From positions 25,560,347 through 25,624,346 of the forward strand of contig OX344753.2 in the NCBI GenBank assembly GCA_947034885.2: 64,000 nt of DNA. The letters are read 5' to 3'. A program made the translations under genes and the position numbers. The first letter of the stretch is position 1; each line of letters opens with the position of its first letter. Below the pieces are notes generated by a model that saw only the letters and a program-made list of their open reading frames with translations, was not told the DNA's origin and did not search any database. The DNA comes from Thuidium tamariscinum (taxonomy: Eukaryota > Streptophyta > Bryopsida > Hypnales > Thuidiaceae). This document shows, one piece after another, positions 60,801-64,000 of the stretch.

Positions 60801-61921
60801 ACGTTTAGGTTCCACCAACTTGTGGGGCTCAGGGCTTCCCAGAAGTCCTGAGTAATTGGATTGTATCAGCCTAGCAGAATAAAGTGCATATATAAGCATA
60901 TCCCCAGAACGATTGAGGGACTGATTTCTAAAAGGATGAATCAGAGTAGTGTCTTCCAAATCTCACAAACGTGGCTAAATTTAGCAAATATTATCCCAGG
61001 AGATCTTCATAGCTAAAAAATATGTGAATACCAGTGAGAATTATGATTTTCTAGCTAGCATATTCAACAGCATTCTTCTCTACTTGACCTAATTCCGAAA
61101 GTCGCATTCGGGACCACTGGCGTCTTCCACCAACAATAACAAGAATCCACAAGAATGGAAGGCTAAAATTGCAGCAGTTTTTGTCGTGGCTTGCAATGAG
61201 ACCTCGTACAATACTATGCAATGTATTCGCAACTATTTGAGATTGCTGTATTTTTTGCAACAGTTTAGACAAATAAGTGCATTGTTTCCATGCCCAAGAC
61301 TTTTGCTGTAAATGTACAACACTTTCGCAATAGTTCGCAATGGAGCATCTTTTTCCATCGCTACGAAAACCATTGCAATAAAAAAGATTGATGATGTGTT
61401 GCAGCAACTGCTACTAGCTTCCTGTTAGAGGGATCATATATGCATACCTGCAACCCCACGGACAGGCACGCCGCAGGCGAAGGGTACAACATATGTTTCT
61501 CAATCTGCATCCTCTCGGCCGCTTCTTGCGCCCAGCACGCTAACATGTCGTGCACCACGCACACAGGAAACGCTGCAGTTGGAACGCCTCTTAACAGCAT
61601 TGCATTCGCAGAGGTCACATCTGTAATCAGCTCGACCAACAACGTGATCACCTTCTCCCTTCCAGCCTTTGTTTTCAGCTCATTGAAGACCTCAATGTGT
61701 GTCCGATGCTGGGAGCCCTCTCTCAGGCCCAAGAAGCGAATCGGAAGCTCCTGAGACAAGGAGCTCTGAGTGAGCTCCAGCTCCGAGGTGAGTAGGTCGG
61801 AGCTCGCGATAGTGATGGTGAAACCCTCGGACGCCAATTGCTTGGCGAAGAGGAGAAACGGAGCGAGGTGGCCTGCGGCACTCATGGGTACCATGACAAT
61901 GTGAGGCGGGAGGGACCCCAT
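57816..61921 (-). CDS. Family-1 UDP-glycosyltransferase (plant secondary product type)
   Basis: Five exons (61921-61448, 60230-59967, 59453-59165, 58539-58350, 58122-57816), GT-AG and in frame, give 507 aa. It transfers a sugar from a UDP-sugar to a small acceptor in the cytosol. His18 (SAAGHLAPF) and Asp125 (VVHDMLACW) are the catalytic pair. The 44-residue PSPG donor-binding box spans residues 358-401, from [10 protein letters not shown] through [10 protein letters not shown] to FWTDQ, and ends in Gln, which in many enzymes favours glucose. LYVCFGS is the typical strand before it. The C-terminal exon is unusually basic and Gln-rich ([19 protein letters not shown]). The acceptor cannot be predicted. 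The start [10 protein letters not shown] is the normal GT1 opening; an in-frame ATG at 62149 exists, but that stretch contains a retroposon insertion. Intron 1 (61447-60231) holds a hAT-like MITE. Confidence 0.94.
60582..60729. mobile_element. hAT-like MITE (148 bp) with 8-bp target-site duplication in UGT intron 1
   Basis: ATGTTATG at 60574-60581 is repeated at 60730-60737. The inner ends are inverted repeats: left ACTGCCTTCTCTCTACAGTG; right, reversed, ACTGCCTGTGCTCTACAGTG. Both continue through AGGGTG, GG and ATATT. An 8-bp duplication is typical of hAT elements. Confidence 0.8.
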
Positions 61922-61996
61922 GGTGTACAGTGGAAATTGCAACGAAGAAGAAGATCGAGTGATGGCCGGAGACAAGCTCAAACTACGGTTTGTAAC

Positions 61997-62053
61997 TCTG
62001 CAATGGAATTCCGTTTCATTTGTGCCAAAAAAAACAAAAAAAACAAAAACAAT
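61997..62053 (+). mobile_element. Minimal retroposon 'c' (57 bp) with 10-bp target-site duplication, upstream of the UGT start
   Basis: GGTTTGTAAC at 61987-61996 is repeated at 62054-62063. The insertion is TCTGCAATGGAATTCCGTTT, then CATTTGTGCC and an A-rich tail with C interruptions. It lies 76-132 bp upstream of the UGT start codon, in the likely 5' UTR. Confidence 0.85.
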
Positions 62054-62177
62054 GGTTTGTAACAACAACAATAGTACTGACGGTACGTCTCTTTGCTTGA
62101 TAATCCAAGATTTGATCGAAGGACATCGAGGGGCACGAGATACACGCATTGATCTGTAACAAGTTCAGAAATTGATG

Positions 62178-62410
62178 CTAAGGGAGAGGCACCCAATGGC
62201 GTCCCTGTACCCAATGGCCAATGCCGTCCGTTTCTACAGCACACAATCATTTCATGCTATAAATGTAGGTAGGCAGTACATGGCTTATTTCTTTTGACCT
62301 AAAATAATAAGCAGTCTACAGTCCCGCTACATTTCTGTTCTAGAATGAATGACTAACTTAGAAACGGACAGCATTGGGTACAAGGATGCCATTGGGTGCC
62401 TCTCCCTTAA
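62178..62410. mobile_element. MITE with ~50-bp terminal inverted repeats upstream of the UGT
   Basis: The left end TAAGGGAGAGGCACCCAATG (from 62179) pairs with the reversed right end TAAGGGAGAGGCACCCAATG. The match continues through TGTACCCAATG to GTCCGTTTCT. GATG occurs at 62174-62177 and 62411-62414 and may be a target-site duplication. It is about 260-490 bp upstream of the UGT start, in the promoter region. Confidence 0.8.
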
Positions 62411-62589
62411 GATGAGTACAGAGCAGTTCTAAAGGTAGTTCTAAAAGGTAGACGTACCTATTTCCACTAGCCCCCCATAATGGCTTTGAAGTGATCATCA
62501 ACAACGGAATGCAGTGTCCATTAAAAAAATTCTTTGTTTGTACTTCTCATGTATTCATCTCGTTTCCTTTCTTTGCTTAAGGAGAAGTG

Positions 62590-62780
62590 CCAAAGTTACA
62601 GTGGAAACACCCAAAACTATCCAAATAAGGAATTCAGTATAGGTGGAAGCATCTTTTTCTAAAAATGATATTTTTCTAATATTAGCGAGTGAAAATCATG
62701 AATATTCAAAAAAAAAATTAGAATCAATATGTAATTTCTATAAATTTTGAAAGTGATGGCTCCCTAGACCACTGGAACCG
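62590..62780 (-). repeat. Dispersed repeat, inverted copy of 18895-19060
   Basis: The reverse complement reads GGTCTAGGGAGCCATCACTT and ends ATTTGGATAGTTTTGGGTGT, closely matching the ends of 18895-19060. Non-coding. Confidence 0.65.
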
Positions 62781-64000
62781 TCCTATAGGTGTACCCTCAA
62801 CTGAACTCTGCTGAGATCAGTTGTCAATGAATGAAAATTATACATGTGTCTTACAATTGCGTTAGCAAATTAGAATTAAACATTTGTCAAACACTTTAAT
62901 GAACGCTTATGGACAAATTTAGTGATACTCTAGGGTCCAAGAATAGGTATAGGGATAGGTCTAGGGACAAAAATGGGTGTTTCTTCCTTAATTATGATGG
63001 GTGAGTCTATGAGACCAATTGAAAATGGGTTCAAATGAAAAATCCACATTTATATTGAACAAAATATTCATTCTTGAGAACTTTTATATTTCTTTAATAC
63101 TTTTTTGCATTCTTCCTTATCCTTACATTCGCAAACATTGAGCTCAAATTTCCAACAAACTTCCTGGATCCTATAAGCTGATTGCTTACGTTATCAGGAG
63201 TAGGGCACCTCTACCTTAGCTCAGGTGCATGAGGAGTAATGTTTCATGTGAGAGAACAGCTACTCCCTCTCTCAAAATAAATCCGTGCTACTCCAACTAG
63301 GTTTAATCTCATACTCCGAATAGTATCGCACTAGAGAGTAGAGACCATAATTGAAGTTTGCAGGAGCGAATTACAGTACAAGCCAGCCTGAGTATACCAA
63401 CCACCCATGGCAACCGAACAGATTGGATTACTGACTGATGCCACAGTTGATTGGACTGACACGACTGAAGATAAATCAGAAGGTGCGTGAGATGGCAAGC
63501 ATCCTACCACGCTATTGACTCTGCTTTAAGGTGGGTACACGCAAAAGCGCCCTGTTCCTAAAAGCGCCATCTACAGTACAAATACATTTCCGAAATCAGT
63601 CATGTTCACAGACTGTAGATGGCGCTTTCAGAAACAGACTTTGACTGTTAATAACTTTTGCATACGGTATCCAAATCCTATGTTCTTTGGTGTGTTGGAA
63701 CATGCTTTCACTTGCCAACAAGACTACAGAAAGATTTGAACTAATTAATAGCAGGAACTAGGCTCAGAATGAATAAGTGGCGCTTTTGGGTGTACCTACC
63801 TTACTTATTTTTTTACTTTTCTTGAGAAAATGCTGGGATGGCGAGCACTTACAATTCGGTACATTGATCTATTTCATCCACATTCATCCATCTTTTGGAA
63901 AAGGAAAAAAAAGGAAAGAAGGAGAAAATTTTAAAATTAGCATTAAAAAAAACTATTTAATTATATCTATGCACTTTTTAATCAAAATTTGGTGACTACA
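62781..64000. other. Right-edge intergenic DNA with one foldback element
   Basis: No gene is visible. A possible weak MITE (TACTCCCTCTCTC... GAGAGTAGA) spans about 63260-63345. A clear foldback lies at 63528-63802. The last 200 bp are A-rich. Confidence 0.5.
63528..63802. mobile_element. Foldback MITE (275 bp) with nested inverted repeats
   Basis: Outer ends: left AAGGTGGGTACACGCAAAAG then CGCC; right, reversed, AAGGTAGGTACACCCAAAAG then CGCC. An inner pair AAAGCGCCATCTACAGT / ACTGTAGATGGCGCTTT lies at 63560-63634. No ORF. Confidence 0.8.

Noticed and set aside
63260..63345. Possible second Stowaway-like MITE (TACTCCCTCTCTC...GAGAGTAGA)
   Set aside because: Terminal repeats are short and mismatched; flanks do not show a clear TA duplication.

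Overview
The window is nuclear DNA of a land plant. It holds seven complete or near-complete, intron-containing protein genes in AT-rich intergenic DNA full of diverged, mostly non-autonomous repeats. Two genes point to a seedless plant with swimming sperm (moss, liverwort, hornwort, lycophyte or fern). One is a radial-spoke head protein 9 (RSPH9) gene, which is only useful to a plant that builds motile flagella. The other is a plastid-targeted (P)APS reductase that lacks the iron-sulfur cysteines, the 'APR-B' type known from Physcomitrium and Selaginella. Compact introns (mostly 80-900 bp) also fit a bryophyte or lycophyte. I cannot name the species from sequence alone.

Layout. 1-1011: 3' ends of one or two + strand genes, the second perhaps a cation-efflux C-terminus. 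3634-7727 (-): type-I pectin methylesterase with PMEI-like pro-domain, whose 5' leader contains a ~222-bp tandem duplication. 9640-11045: a large foldback repeat with arms of about 560 bp. 12009-15903 (+): MTV1/tepsin-like ENTH protein with an AP-4 ear-binding motif. 16-22 kb: AT-rich repeats and MITEs. 22351-26510 (+): APR-B-type reductase in nine exons. 26.5-35.5 kb: repeats and a GC-rich non-coding island. 35788-41090 (+): SCL32-type GRAS gene with a TATA box, a long repetitive leader and a Stowaway-like MITE in its third intron. 42117-44600 (-): RSPH9. 46.1-47.3 kb: a MITE, then a ~240-bp tandem array interrupted by two tiny retroposons. 48016-50378 (-): strictosidine-synthase-like/APMAP-like protein with a GC-AG intron. 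50.4-57.8 kb: repeats, one more retroposon and a 113-bp MITE. 57816-61921 (-): family-1 UDP-glycosyltransferase with MITEs in intron 1 and upstream.

The genes do not form a functional cluster. They act in wall pectin modification, TGN-to-vacuole traffic, sulfate assimilation, transcription, sperm motility and secondary metabolism, as expected for ordinary plant gene neighbours.

The least-expected signal is a set of four very short (40-123 bp) target-site-duplication-flanked insertions. They share one 3' tail: GCARTG, a small hairpin, then ATTTGTTYC and poly(A). They look like extreme 5'-truncated or minimal non-LTR retroposons.
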